NCBI GenBank assembly: GCA_024707145.1 | Contig: JANQAI010000008.1 | Location: forward strand, 124,001-188,000 | Reading direction: 5' to 3' | DNA: 64,000 nucleotides | From: Magnetospirillum sp. | GTDB lineage: Bacteria > Pseudomonadota > Alphaproteobacteria > Rhodospirillales > Magnetospirillaceae | Shown: piece after piece, positions 9,897 to 20,275 of the stretch | Numbering within the stretch: position 1 is the first letter of the stretch | How the letters are laid out: every line of letters begins with the position of its first letter | The notes under the pieces: generated by a model | What the model was told of the DNA's origin: nothing | Databases searched by the model: none | What the model saw: only the letters and a program-made list of their open reading frames with translations | Program-made: the position numbers and the translations under genes

Positions 9897-10935
9897 CTAG
9901 CGCGAAAGGCTAGCCGGTTCGCTCACTTTTGCAAGTGCGAATGGCCCGGGCTTGAGCGATGTCACCGCTCTGGAACCGCCGGGGAAGCGGACTCCCAGGT
10001 CCACCGTCAGCTGCGGCAGATGAAGCAGCGCCAGCACGGCAAGGACGCCGCCCCACAGGCGCCGGTGGTTGCGCTCCGCCATCAGCGGCCGGCTCAGACT
10101 CCACAGGGCAGTCAAGGCGGGGCCGCTCAGCATCAGCGCGGGCGCCATGTAAAAGGCGGCGGGCTGCCCGAAAAGCACCGGCACCTGGGCGACGAGAATG
10201 CACGCCAGCAGGCGGGCGAACTTGTCCTGTGGCACCAGCCCGCGCCGGCGCAGGCGGAAATAGGCCGCCAGCAGGGCCAGCGCGGCCAGGATGGTGGCCG
10301 AGAGGATCAGCTTGGCCCCGGTGGCGCTGCGGGGCGCTGCGAGTTCCCAGGACGGAATGGCGGGGACGGCGAACACCACCCACGCGACCGCCCCCCACCC
10401 CCACGTAGACGAGGAAGCGGCGGCGGTCCAGCAGCAGCAGCGGCACCACGCCCAGCACCGCGAAGTGCACCTGGCAGGCCACGCCCAGGGCCACGGCGAT
10501 GCCGGCCAATGCGGCCCGGTGATCCATGCGGGTGGGTGGCCCGGGCGGGCGGGCGTTCACCATGGGCGCGACCGCCGTCACCAACAGGGTCACGGCGACG
10601 ACCAGAAGCGGCCCGGGATCGGGCGACAGCAGCGGCACGGTCTGCGCCAGCAAGGCCGGCAGCAGGGCGCCGGTGGTCAGGAACAGCGAACGCCCCATCA
10701 GCCACAGCGACAATCCCGCCAGCACGGAGATCGCCAAAGGCATTTCCACCAGTGTGGCCTCGACGCTACGTAGCGCCAGCATGAAAGCCAGCGGCAGCAT
10801 CCACAGGGCCAGTTCTTGAAATGGGCGGGAACGGTTCACGGCGGCAAGGCCCTGCAACGGAAAGGCGACGCCAAGGCGTGTAGCCCAAGCGTCCGACCAG
10901 GGCAAGCCGCACTCGAAAGGGCTGGCGTCACACAC
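9897..10935 (-). pseudogene. polytopic membrane protein interrupted by a 1-bp frameshift near 10391-10402
   Basis: Hydrophobic ORF 9910..10935 (N-terminal part) and ORF 9897..10379 (C-terminal part) join in frame if one G is removed from the G5/G6 tracts. Confidence 0.65.
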
Positions 10936-11025
10936 CGGATGGGCGCTGCCGCTTTCCCCGGTTGCGCCCGCCGGCCAGCCGGCGCATGATCCGGCCGCGT
11001 CCCGTCATCCCTCCAAGGTTTTTCC

Positions 11026-11823
11026 ATGGATCTCCTTCTGCAAGCCCTGCTGCTCGGCATCGTCGAGGGCGTGACCGAGTTCCTGCCCATTTCCTCCACT
11101 GCGCACCTGATCCTGGTGGGCGAGCTACTGGGCTTCCACGGGCCAGCCGGCAAGACGTTCGAGATCGTCATCCAGCTTGGCGCCATCCTGGCGGTCTGCG
11201 TGGTCTATTGGCGCCGCCTGTGGGGCGCCGCCATCCACGTCACCACCCAGCCGAGCGCCCGGCACTTCGTGCGCAACGTCATCGTCGGCGTGCTGCCGGC
11301 GCTGGTCATCGGCGCCGTCGCCTACAAGTACATCAAGGTGATGCTGGACCATCCGGCGGTGTCGGCGGTCTCGTTGATCGTCGGCGGCTTCCTTATCCTG
11401 GCCATCGAGCGGCTGGTGAAGAAGGGCCGTTTCTTCGCCGTCGAGGATTTCCCCCTGCCGCTGGCGGTCAAGATCGGCTTCTGCCAGTGCCTGGCCATGA
11501 TCCCCGGCGTGTCGCGCGCCGGCGCCACCATCATGGGCGCCATGGTGCTGGGCGTGGACCGCAAGGCGGCGGCGGAATACTCGTTCTTCCTGGCCATCCC
11601 CACCATGCTGGCGGCCACCGTCTACTCGCTGTGGAAGGCCCGCGCCGAGCTGTCCTTCGATGGTTTCGCGCTGATCGCCGGCGGCTTCATCGTCGCCTTC
11701 CTGTCGGCGCTGATCGTGGTCAAGGGCTTCATCGCCTTCATCAGCCGCCACGGCTTCGCCCCCTTCGCCTGGTACCGCATCGTCTTCGGCGCCGTCATGC
11801 TGGCGGTGCTGTTCGTCAAGTAG
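11026..11823 (+). CDS. uppP: undecaprenyl-diphosphatase
   Basis: LLGIVEGVTEFLPISSTAHL and PGVSRAGATIMGA motifs of BacA/UppP. Confidence 0.95.
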   Translation: MDLLLQALLLGIVEGVTEFLPISSTAHLILVGELLGFHGPAGKTFEIVIQLGAILAVCVVYWRRLWGAAIHVTTQPSARHFVRNVIVGVLPALVIGAVAYKYIKVMLDHPAVSAVSLIVGGFLILAIERLVKKGRFFAVEDFPLPLAVKIGFCQCLAMIPGVSRAGATIMGAMVLGVDRKAAAEYSFFLAIPTMLAATVYSLWKARAELSFDGFALIAGGFIVAFLSALIVVKGFIAFISRHGFAPFAWYRIVFGAVMLAVLFVK

Positions 11824-11971
11824 CATCGCGGGGGCACCGGGCGGCTGCCCGTCTTCGTGCCTCCACCCTCGTGTTGATGGTTTGATGCATACCCCCTAAG
11901 CCCACCTGCCTCTCGGTTGATGCACCCTTCCGGCCTCCCCACCTCAGGCCCGAGGAAAGCCCGAACACGAG

Positions 11972-12226
11972 GTGGCATCCATGCTTTCGACCAAAGCGCC
12001 TTTCCTGGCCCGCGCCCTGCCTTCGCCGCTGGCGGCCGTCTTCCTGACACTGCTGCTGGCGGTGCTGGCGCTGTCGGGCTGCAATACCATGTCGGGCTTC
12101 GGCGAGGATGTCTCCGCCGCCGGGCGCGGCATCGACCAGAGCTCCGAGGCGACCCAGGAAAAGATGACCGGCAAGGAACACACGGAACCGCCGCGAACGA
12201 CGACAAATCCTGGCGGCGGTTACTAA
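11972..12226 (+). CDS. entericidin A/B-like small lipoprotein
   Basis: Lipobox LALSGC followed by NTMSGFGEDVSAAGRGIDQSSE. Confidence 0.75.
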   Translation: MASMLSTKAPFLARALPSPLAAVFLTLLLAVLALSGCNTMSGFGEDVSAAGRGIDQSSEATQEKMTGKEHTEPPRTTTNPGGGY

Positions 12227-12295
12227 AACCCTTGGCAGCGGGCAAAGGCCGGTGCCACCATCGACACCGGTCATCCGCCCGGATCCCAGGGAGCC

Positions 12296-13465
12296 ATGAA
12301 GAAAGACAGCCTTCTCGTCCACGCCGGCCGCCATCCCGAGCGCTATCACGGCGCCGTGAATCCCCCGGTCTACCACGCCTCGACCATCCTCCACCCCTCG
12401 GTGGCGGCCATGGAGGCCAGCGGCAAGAAACCCTTCGACGGCGTGCGCTACGGCCGCTACGGCACCCCCACCACCTTCGCCTTCGAGGAAGCCGTGGCGG
12501 CGGTGGAAGGCGGCGCCAAGGCCATTGCCATGCCGTCGGGGCTGGCCGCCATCACCGGCACGCTGATGGCCCTGCTGAAGACGGGCGACCATCTGCTGAT
12601 GGTGGACAGCGCCTATTTCCCCACCCGCAAGTTCTGCGACGCGGTGCTGGCCGGCCTGGGCGTCGAGACCACCTATTACGATCCCGCCATCGGCGCCGGC
12701 ATCGAGGTGCTGCTGCGCCCCAACACCCGGCTGGTGTTCACCGAATCGCCCGGTTCGCTGACCTTCGAGGTGCAGGACATCCCCGCCATCGCCGCCGCCG
12801 CCCATGCCCACGGCGCCCTGGTGGCCATGGACAACACCTGGGGCATCCAGAGTTTCCAGCCCTTCGTCCACGGCGTCGACGTCTCCATCCAGGCCTGCAC
12901 CAAATACGTGGTCGGCCACGCCGATGCCATGCTGGGCTCCATCACCGTGGCCGACGAAGCGCTGTGGCTGCGCCTGAAGACCTCGGTGGCGGCGTTCGGC
13001 CATTCCCCCGGGGCCGAGGAAATGTTCCTGGGCCTGCGCGGCCTGCGCACCCTGGGCGTGCGCCTGCGCCATCACGCCGAAACGGCTCTCAAGCTGGCCT
13101 CGTGGCTGAAGGACCGGCCCGAGGTGGCAAGCGTGCTCTACCCCCCCCTGCCCGGCGATGCCGGCCATGAGCTGTGGAAGCGCGACTTCACCGGCGCCTG
13201 CGGCCTGTTCGGCGTGATCCTCAAGCCGGCGCCGAAGGCGGCGGTGGACGCCATGCTGGATGGCTTCACCCACTTCAACCTGGGCTATTCCTGGGGCGGC
13301 TTTGAAAGCCTGGTGATCCCCACCACCGGCCATTCCATCATCCGCACCGCCACCAAGTGGGACCCGCCGGGCCCGTCCCTGCGCTTCCACGCCGGGCTGG
13401 AGGACGCCGACGACCTGCTGGCCGACCTGGAGGCCGGGCTGGCCCGGCTGAAGGCGGCGGGCTGA
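12296..13465 (+). CDS. metC: cystathionine beta-lyase (Cys/Met metabolism PLP enzyme)
   Basis: NPPVYHASTI, RYGRYGTPTTFAFE, PLP lysine region QACTKYVVGHADAMLG. Confidence 0.9.
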   Translation: MKKDSLLVHAGRHPERYHGAVNPPVYHASTILHPSVAAMEASGKKPFDGVRYGRYGTPTTFAFEEAVAAVEGGAKAIAMPSGLAAITGTLMALLKTGDHLLMVDSAYFPTRKFCDAVLAGLGVETTYYDPAIGAGIEVLLRPNTRLVFTESPGSLTFEVQDIPAIAAAAHAHGALVAMDNTWGIQSFQPFVHGVDVSIQACTKYVVGHADAMLGSITVADEALWLRLKTSVAAFGHSPGAEEMFLGLRGLRTLGVRLRHHAETALKLASWLKDRPEVASVLYPPLPGDAGHELWKRDFTGACGLFGVILKPAPKAAVDAMLDGFTHFNLGYSWGGFESLVIPTTGHSIIRTATKWDPPGPSLRFHAGLEDADDLLADLEAGLARLKAAG

Positions 13466-13466
13466 G

Positions 13467-14054
13467 GTGAGGCGCCTTGCCGCCTGGACGCTGGCGCTGC
13501 TGCTGGCGCCCGCCGCCGCGTCGGCCCATCCCCACGTGCTGATCGATTCCCACGCCATCATCCAGTTCGACAAGGGCAAGGTGGTGGCGCTGCTGATGGG
13601 CTGGAAGTTCGACCCGGTCTATTCCAGTTCGCTGGTGCAGGATTACGACGCGGACAAGAGCGGCGGGCTGTCGCCCCAGGAAATCGCCAGCCTGGAGCGC
13701 GAGGCGTTCCAGGACACCGCCCAGTACAGCTATTTCACCTATGCCCAGGTGGACGGCAAGGCGGTTTCCTGGCCCAAGGCCGCCGACTTCAAAGTGCTGA
13801 CCTACAAGGACACCCTGGTCTACAGCTTCCGCCTCGGCCTGCCCCAACCGGTGGACCCGCGCAAGCAGGCGTTCCGTTTCTCCACCTACGAGGAAACCTA
13901 CTACATCGACATCGATTTTCCCGACGACGGCGCCGTCAAGTTGATCGGCGACGGCTCGGCCGGCTGCCATGCCAAGATTTCGCCCGATTTGGACAACAAG
14001 CTGTATGGCGGAGTGGTTGTGCCGAAGAAGGTGGAGATCACATGCGACCCGTGA
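13467..14054 (+). CDS. DUF1007 family periplasmic protein
   Basis: Signal peptide then HPHVLIDSHAIIQFDKGKV...; precedes a NicO-type transporter, the usual DUF1007 context. Confidence 0.8.
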   Translation: MRRLAAWTLALLLAPAAASAHPHVLIDSHAIIQFDKGKVVALLMGWKFDPVYSSSLVQDYDADKSGGLSPQEIASLEREAFQDTAQYSYFTYAQVDGKAVSWPKAADFKVLTYKDTLVYSFRLGLPQPVDPRKQAFRFSTYEETYYIDIDFPDDGAVKLIGDGSAGCHAKISPDLDNKLYGGVVVPKKVEITCDP

Positions 14055-14995
14055 CCAAAGGTGCGCTGCTGGCGCTGGCATTGGCGACCCTGCCGGCGCT
14101 CGCCCATGCCGGCCTGCTGCCGCCCCCCGCCCCGGTGCCCGGCGGCGAGTTGCCCGAGCCCCTGCGCTCGCTCGCCGCCTGGGGATTCGGCCTGCAGCGC
14201 CAGCTCAACGGCGAGATGCGCGCCCATCTGGCGGCGCTGAAGGAAGGCGGTTCCATCCAGCCGGCGCTGGCGCTGATGACCGCCGCCTTCCTGTACGGCG
14301 TCTTCCACGCCGTCGGGCCGGGCCATGGCAAGGTGGTGATCGGCTCGTGGCTGGTCAGCCGCCGGGCGCGGGTCACCTGGGGATTGGCCGCCTGCGGCCT
14401 GTCCGCCCTGGCCCAGGCGGTGGTGGCCATCGCCGTGGTCGCCGTCCTGGCCGGGCTGGCGGCGCTGGCGCCCAAGGACATCCTGGCCCAGGCGGCTTGG
14501 CTGGAGGTAGGCTCCTACGGTCTGATTGCCGCCATGGGGCTGGCCATGGGCTGGAACACCCTGCGCGGCCGCCACGCCTGCGGCCATGACCATAGCCATG
14601 ACCACGGTCATGCCTGCTGCGGCCATGATCATCACCATCATCACCACGACGAGGCCGAGGACCGCCGCACCCTGTGGGCCATGGCCGCAGCCATCGGCTT
14701 CCGCCCGTGTTCGGGCGCCATCCTGGTGCTGCTGTTCACCCTGGCCAACGGCCTGTTCGCCGTGGGCATCGCCGCCACCTTCGCCATGGCGGCCGGCGTC
14801 GGCCTGACCGTCTCCGGCATCGGCCTGTCGGCCCTGGGGCTCAACCGCCTGCTGGACCGGGGTGCCGGGCGCTCCCGCCACGCCGACACCCTGCGCAAGG
14901 CCCTGTCCCTGGCCGGCGCCGGCGCCATCACCCTGATGGGCGTGGTGCTGCTGCTGGGCGCGGTGCAAGGCGGGGCGCCAGTGTTGACGGGTTGA
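14042..14995 (+). CDS. nickel/cobalt transporter, NicO/RcnA family, His-rich loop
   Basis: FHAVGPGHGKVVIGSW motif; cytoplasmic loop HACGHDHSHDHGHACCGHDHHHHHHDE; FRPCSGAILVL. Confidence 0.9.
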   Translation: MRPVTKGALLALALATLPALAHAGLLPPPAPVPGGELPEPLRSLAAWGFGLQRQLNGEMRAHLAALKEGGSIQPALALMTAAFLYGVFHAVGPGHGKVVIGSWLVSRRARVTWGLAACGLSALAQAVVAIAVVAVLAGLAALAPKDILAQAAWLEVGSYGLIAAMGLAMGWNTLRGRHACGHDHSHDHGHACCGHDHHHHHHDEAEDRRTLWAMAAAIGFRPCSGAILVLLFTLANGLFAVGIAATFAMAAGVGLTVSGIGLSALGLNRLLDRGAGRSRHADTLRKALSLAGAGAITLMGVVLLLGAVQGGAPVLTG

Positions 14996-15013
14996 ACCGG
15001 AAGCACATTCCTA

Positions 15014-15126
15014 CCGTCATGCCCGCGCTTGACGCGGGCATCCACGTGGCCCCGCCGGCCCTATTGTTACCTATGGATTTTCCGCGGTGACGTGTGGATC
15101 GCCGGGTCAAGCCCGGCGATGACGAC
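15014..15126. repeat. GTCAT-type palindromic intergenic repeat, copy a
   Basis: CGTCATGCCCGCGCTTGACGCGGGCATCCACG ... GTGGATCGCCGGGTCAAGCCCGGCGATGACG. Confidence 0.8.
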
Positions 15127-15160
15127 AAGAAAGGGAACGTTCCGTTAATCGGCCACCCCC

Positions 15161-16183
15161 CTACCGAGCGTCCAGCCTGATCTCGATGCGGCGGTTCTTG
15201 GCTAAGGCATCCTCGGTGTCGGCCTTGTCCAGCGGCTGGAATTCGCCAAAGCCGGCGGCGGCGAGATGGCTGGCGGGGACGCCGTTGGCGGCCAGGGTCT
15301 TGACCACGGTGATGGCGCGCGCCGTCGACAGTTCCCAGTTGGAGGGGAAGCGGCCCGAGGCGATGGGACGCTTGTCAGTATGGCCGTCCACCCGCAGCAC
15401 CCAGTTCACGTCCTTGGGAATCTGGGTGGAAAGCTCGTTGAGCGTCTTGGCCAGGGCGCGCACCTGCTCGATACCGTCCAGGCCCATCTCGGCCGAGGCG
15501 GTGTCGAACAGTACCTCGGACTGGAAGACGAAGCGGTCGCCCTCGACCCGGATGCCGGGGCGGTTGCCCAGCACCTGACGCAGCTTGCCGAAGAATTCCG
15601 AGCGGTAGCGCTGCAATTCCTCCACCTTGCTGGCCAGGGCCACGTTCAGGCGCTGGCCCAGATCGGCGATCTGCACCTTCTGGTCGGCGGCCACCTTCTC
15701 GGAAGCCTCCAAGGCGGCGGCGACGCGGGCCAGTTCGTTCTGAATCGCGGTGAGCTGCTGGTTGAGCAGGGCCGCCTCGGCGCGGGCGGCCAGGCTGGCG
15801 GTCTTCTCGCCGGCCAGGGCGTCGCCCTGCTCGGCCAACTGGGCCTCCAGCTCGGCCTTCAGCGCCGACAGCGCGGCCACGTCGTGCTCCAGCTTCTCGC
15901 GCTCGGCGTCGGAACTGGTGAGTTGGCCCGACAACTTGGAAACGTCGCCGCGCAGGGATTCGTTGGCCTTCTTCTCCAGGGACAATTGCTCCACCAGGGC
16001 GGCCATCTCGCGGCCCAGGCGGTCCAGCGCCCGCTCGCTGCCCGACAGGGCGTTGCCCAGGAAATACTGGGCCAGCACGAAGACTAGCAGCACGAAGATG
16101 ATCACCATCAACAGGCCGGACAGAGCGTCGACGAAGCCCGGCCAGATGTCGACGGTGCGGCGGGCGCGGCGGCCGCCGATCAT
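15161..16183 (-). CDS. MotB/OmpA-domain peptidoglycan-binding protein
   Basis: N-terminal TM (DALSGLLMVIIFVLLVFVLAQY), coiled coil, OmpA C-domain VDGHTDKRPIAS...NRRIEIRLDAR; start overlaps the upstream gene stop (ATGA) once a frameshift is corrected. Confidence 0.85.
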   Translation of the reverse strand: MIGGRRARRTVDIWPGFVDALSGLLMVIIFVLLVFVLAQYFLGNALSGSERALDRLGREMAALVEQLSLEKKANESLRGDVSKLSGQLTSSDAEREKLEHDVAALSALKAELEAQLAEQGDALAGEKTASLAARAEAALLNQQLTAIQNELARVAAALEASEKVAADQKVQIADLGQRLNVALASKVEELQRYRSEFFGKLRQVLGNRPGIRVEGDRFVFQSEVLFDTASAEMGLDGIEQVRALAKTLNELSTQIPKDVNWVLRVDGHTDKRPIASGRFPSNWELSTARAITVVKTLAANGVPASHLAAAGFGEFQPLDKADTEDALAKNRRIEIRLDAR

Positions 16184-17317
16184 GCCCCGCCCTCCACGTC
16201 CTCGGCCACGGCGGCGATGGTGCGGGCCAGCAGCTTGAACTCGGAGCGCAGGCTCGGCGATCAGCTCGTCATGGCCGTGCGCGGTTTCATCCACCAGCCG
16301 CGCCAGGGCCACGTCCATGTTGCGGATATGGGTGCGGGTGGTTTCGTCCATGCCACCCTGAGCCCCGTCCGCCAGCTTGGCCAGCAGCGGCCGCATGTCC
16401 ATCTGGGCCTCGCCCAGTTTGATCATCAGCGCCTGCTCGGCCCGCATGTGGTCGGTCAGGGTGGACAGCTTGTCGGTGAGCGAGCGGATGTTGGCATTGG
16501 TGGAGATGCGGCTTTCCTCGCCGCGCGCCATGATGCGCTGCAACTCGTCCAGGCTGTCGGCAGTCTGCTCCAGCAGCGCCTGGATGTAGGCGGGCACCGG
16601 CTGGTCGCCCTCGGCCGACAGGGTGCCGCCGCCCAGCTTGGTCTGGCCGGCCAGCCAGTCCTCCAGCTCGTTGTAGAAGGCGTTCTGCGCCTGTCCGGCC
16701 TGGAGGTCGAGGAAGCCCAGCACCAGCGAGCCGGCGAGGCCGAACAGCGAAGTGGAGAAGGCGGTGCCCATGCCGCCCAGCGGCGCCTCCAGCCCGGTCT
16801 TCAGCCGCTCGAAGGCGGCGGCTGCGTCGGAGCCCGACACCGACAGCGAGTTGATGACCTCGCCCACCGAACCGATGGTGCGCGACAGCCCCCAGAAGGT
16901 GCCCAGCAGACCCAGGAAGATCAGCAGGCCGACGAAATAGCGCGCCAGGTCGCGCCCCTCGTCCAGGCGGGCGGCGATGGAATCCAGCAGCGAACGCAGC
17001 GTCATGGCCGACAGGCTCATGCGGCCCTGGCGCTCGCCCAGCATGGAGGCCATGGGCGCCAGCAGGCGCAGCTTGCCGCCCGACAGCGCCGGCTGGCCGC
17101 GCCGCCAGCTTTCCAGCCAGTCCACCTCGGGCTTGAGCAGCAGCACCTGGCGGAAATTCATGACGATGCCCACCAGGAACACGCCGATGATCAGGCCGTT
17201 GAGGCCCGGATTGGCCATGAAGGCGTGGGACAGGCCCGGCGCCAGCACACCGGCCACGGCGGCGACGGCAGCCAGGAAGACGGCCATGCGCAGGAGATAG
17301 CGGTTGGGTCGGGTCAT
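16180..17317 (-). CDS. MotA/TolQ/ExbB-like proton-channel protein (1-bp frameshift at ~16251)
   Basis: LGLLGTFWGLSRTIGSV and GMGTAFSTSLFGLAGSL motifs; single-base insertion fuses it to the next ORF in the ORF track. Confidence 0.82.
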
Positions 17318-17527
17318 GAATGTGCTCCGGAAGTGGTCCGGTCATTGTTGGGATGGAATGTGTCCATTCCAGGGCGCAAACGGGCCATGAGCGAAGGACA
17401 TAAGGATAGAAGGCGGGACGCGCCAGGGTAGACACCATGAACGTTGCTTGAACCAGCCGTTCAGAACCGGTTGCCGTGGCTTTTGCCATCCTGTGGTCAG
17501 CGATTGTTACCACGCAGGAGACATGCC

Positions 17528-17968
17528 ATGAAACTTCCCGTCGCGCTGCTCGGCTTCGCCCTCGGGCTAGCCACCACCGCTGCCGCCCAAGCCGCCGAGC
17601 CCCCGCTGCCGGTCACCCACATCGTCTACAAGCTGGCCCAGGACGGCATCGCGGTGCGCTCGCTGGAGGCGGAGGACGGCGCCTACGAGGCGCGGGTCGA
17701 AGCCACCGACGGCACCATCGTCAAGGTGGGAATCGATCCGCAGACCGCCGAACTGACCGACGCCTACAGCCATGCGCGGGCCCGCAGGGCCCACGGCCCG
17801 GCGCCCAAGGTCAGCGCCGCCGAGGCCATCCAGGCGGTGGCCGCCACCGGTCACTGGGACGTGCGCGCCATCGAGTTCGAACGAGGTGCATGGGAGGTCA
17901 AGGCCGGCGACGACCAGGGCCGAATGGACAAGTTCCGGGTGGACGGCACCACCGGCAGCGTGCGCTGA
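17528..17968 (+). CDS. PepSY-domain secreted protein
   Basis: Signal peptide; two PepSY-like segments (AQDGIAVRSLEAEDGAYEARVEATDGTIVKVGIDPQTAEL). Confidence 0.75.
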   Translation: MKLPVALLGFALGLATTAAAQAAEPPLPVTHIVYKLAQDGIAVRSLEAEDGAYEARVEATDGTIVKVGIDPQTAELTDAYSHARARRAHGPAPKVSAAEAIQAVAATGHWDVRAIEFERGAWEVKAGDDQGRMDKFRVDGTTGSVR

Positions 17969-17972
17969 AAAG

Positions 17973-18006
17973 AAAAGCCGCATGGTCGAAGGGCCATGCG
18001 GCTTTT
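17973..18006. terminator. bidirectional terminator between convergent genes
   Basis: AAAAGCCGCATGG-tcgaaggg-CCATGCGGCTTTT. Confidence 0.85.
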
Positions 18007-18028
18007 CATGAGGCGCTTCCGATTCCGG

Positions 18029-19174
18029 TCAGCGGGCGACCAGCACCGCGTCGACACGATCGGCCGGGCCGGAACCTTCCATCTTGTTACCCAGGGCGCG
18101 CACTTCGATGCGGGTGGAGCGCACCCCTTGCTCCATCAGGTACTTGCGCACTTCCAGGGCACGCGACAGCGACAACCGGCGCGCCTTGGAGGCATTGGCG
18201 TCGTCCCCCTCGGCATAGGCCAGCAGTTGCAGGCCCAGCCCGTCATCCTTCTGCATGCGCTTGACCAGGCGGTCCAACTCGGCGTGAACGGCATCGGGCA
18301 GGCGCGAGCTGTCGGTGGCGAACAGCACCGACAAGGTGTCGTTCTTGGCCGAAAGCGGCTGGGCGGGGGCGGAAACCGGAGCGGACGGCAGTGAGGCCAG
18401 CTGCGCCGGCTCGGGCGTCTTGATCACCGCCGGTGCGGGCGGCGGGGTCAGCGCCGTGGCGGGCAATTCCACCTTCGGCGGCGGGGGCGGCGTCAGCGCG
18501 GCGGGGGGCAACTCGGCCTTGGGCGCCGGGGCGGGTTCAGCCTTGGCGGGTGTCGGAACCGGAGCGGGAGCCGGGGCTGCCGGCGGCTCCGCCTTGGCGG
18601 TCTGGACCGGCGCCGGGGCGGCGGGCTTGGGCACCTCGGGCAGAGCGACCTGCGGGCCGGTGCTGGCCGGCACCGGCGCGGTGGCGGCCTTGGGCGCCTC
18701 CACCGGGGCGACCTGCGGTTTGGGCGGCACCGGCGGCTGGGACGAGCCGTGGGGAACGTCCACCGGCTTCACCTCGGCCGAGGCTTCCTGCACGGGCTTG
18801 CCGGAGGACTGCACCAGATCGGCCATGGGCGCGGCCTTGGCGGAAGCCTGCTGCACCGGACTCTTCTTCGGCTTGGCGGCAGCCACCGCCTTGCCCTTGG
18901 CGGCCACCTTGCCGCCCGGTTGGTAGGGGCGAAATTGGACGCCCTTGGTCTTGCCGGCACCCGGCTGGGCCAGGGCGACGCGGTTCTCGGGCGGCAGTTC
19001 GCCCTTCAGCAGGTCGGCCAGGGTGGGCTGGCGGCCCAGGCTGTCAAGCACTGCCCAGTTGACCTCGACGCTGGGGGCGCCGGAACCGCCGATCACCACC
19101 TGCGCGGAAGCCGGCAGGGCCATCACGCCGAACAATGCGCCAAACGCCAGAACTCGCCAATTTGCCCGCATCAT
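18029..19174 (-). CDS. OmpA-family protein with Pro/Ala-rich linker
   Basis: Signal peptide, long PAPAPVPTPAKAEPAPAPK region, C-terminal OmpA-like domain. Confidence 0.8.
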   Translation of the reverse strand: MMRANWRVLAFGALFGVMALPASAQVVIGGSGAPSVEVNWAVLDSLGRQPTLADLLKGELPPENRVALAQPGAGKTKGVQFRPYQPGGKVAAKGKAVAAAKPKKSPVQQASAKAAPMADLVQSSGKPVQEASAEVKPVDVPHGSSQPPVPPKPQVAPVEAPKAATAPVPASTGPQVALPEVPKPAAPAPVQTAKAEPPAAPAPAPVPTPAKAEPAPAPKAELPPAALTPPPPPKVELPATALTPPPAPAVIKTPEPAQLASLPSAPVSAPAQPLSAKNDTLSVLFATDSSRLPDAVHAELDRLVKRMQKDDGLGLQLLAYAEGDDANASKARRLSLSRALEVRKYLMEQGVRSTRIEVRALGNKMEGSGPADRVDAVLVAR

Positions 19175-19324
19175 GGGACGGAATCCCCTGCCACTATCAA
19201 TTCTTGCGCAAGACTAACCGATGCGGAGTCGCGCCACAACAACGCGTTGCCGAAAACGACACAGGCGTTGCACAGATGTCACAGGCTGAGCCAAGAAAAG
19301 GCGGATGAGGGGACGACAAAAGCA

Positions 19325-19353
19325 ACGGGCGGGATACTTTCGCTCCCGCCCGT
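19325..19353 (-). terminator. terminator downstream of suhB
   Basis: ACGGGCGGGA-N9-TCCCGCCCGT. Confidence 0.7.
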
Positions 19354-19394
19354 GACATTCTTTCAGCAAATGAAGCCGCGTCGCGGCAGGGTGA

Positions 19395-20192
19395 TCAGTC
19401 GCGCGCCTTCTTGAGCAGCGAGACCAGTTTGGCTTGCAGTTGGTCGTTGGCGGCGACCAGACCGCCGGTGGACAGCATGTCGTTCTTGCCGTCCACGTCG
19501 GTGACGTAGCCGCCCGCCTCGCGCACCAGCACGATGCCGGCGGCGATGTCCCACGGCTTCAGGCCGTGTTCCCAATAGCCGTCGCAACGGCCGGCGGCCA
19601 CATAGGCCAGGTCGAGGGCGGCCGAGCCGAAGCGGCGCACGCCGGCTGTGGCTTCCATCACCGCCACCAGCTCCTTGATGAAGACCTCCTGGCCGGGGCG
19701 TCCGCGATGGGGGATGCCGGTGGTCAGCACCGCATCCTCCAGCTTGCGCCGGGCCGAGACGCGCAGGCGCCAGTCGTTCAGATAGGCGCCACCGCCCTTC
19801 TCGCCATGAAACATGGAATCCGAGATGGGCTCGTAGACCACGCCGGCGATCAGCTCGCCGTCACGCTCCAGGCCGATGGAGATGGCGAAATGGGGAATGC
19901 CGTGGATGAAGTTGGTGGTGCCGTCGATGGGGTCGATGATCCAGCGGTGGCTCTTGTCCTCGCCAGCCACCTCGCCGCCCTCCTCCAGCAGGAAGCCGAA
20001 GCCGGGACGGGCCTTCTTCAGCTCCTGGCGCAGCACCTTCTCCGCCTGCAGGTCGGCCGAGGTGACGAAATCCGAGGTGCCCTTCATGGACACCTGCAGC
20101 TTCTCGACCTCGCCGAAGTCGCGCACCATGCCACGGCCGGCCTTGCGCGCGGCCCCCATCATCACGTTGAGAATGGCGGAACGGACGATCAC
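19395..20192 (-). CDS. suhB: inositol-1-monophosphatase family protein
   Basis: WIIDPIDGTTNFIHGIPHFAISI motif and KPWDIAAGIVLVREAGG. Confidence 0.92.
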   Translation of the reverse strand: MIVRSAILNVMMGAARKAGRGMVRDFGEVEKLQVSMKGTSDFVTSADLQAEKVLRQELKKARPGFGFLLEEGGEVAGEDKSHRWIIDPIDGTTNFIHGIPHFAISIGLERDGELIAGVVYEPISDSMFHGEKGGGAYLNDWRLRVSARRKLEDAVLTTGIPHRGRPGQEVFIKELVAVMEATAGVRRFGSAALDLAYVAAGRCDGYWEHGLKPWDIAAGIVLVREAGGYVTDVDGKNDMLSTGGLVAANDQLQAKLVSLLKKARD

Positions 20193-20222
20193 GGCGGAAA
20201 CTCCTTGGCTTCAAAAAGACGA

Positions 20223-20257
20223 GGCCGCTCCCCGAGCACGACGCCCCGGGAGCGGCC
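20223..20257 (-). terminator. terminator downstream of efp
   Basis: GGCCGCTCCC-N15-GGGAGCGGCC with T-run on the minus strand. Confidence 0.75.
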
Positions 20258-20275
20258 ATTTCACCACAAAGCGGC

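Noticed and set aside
12227-12295. Possible SAM/SAH riboswitch upstream of metC
   Set aside because: Only 69 nt with one moderate GC hairpin; no recognisable conserved core.
15161-17317. Zorya-type anti-phage ZorAB interpretation of the MotA/MotB-like pair
   Set aside because: No ZorC, ZorD or ZorE-like genes next to it; neighbours are metal transport and PepSY genes. Kept only as a non-flagellar stator-like pair.
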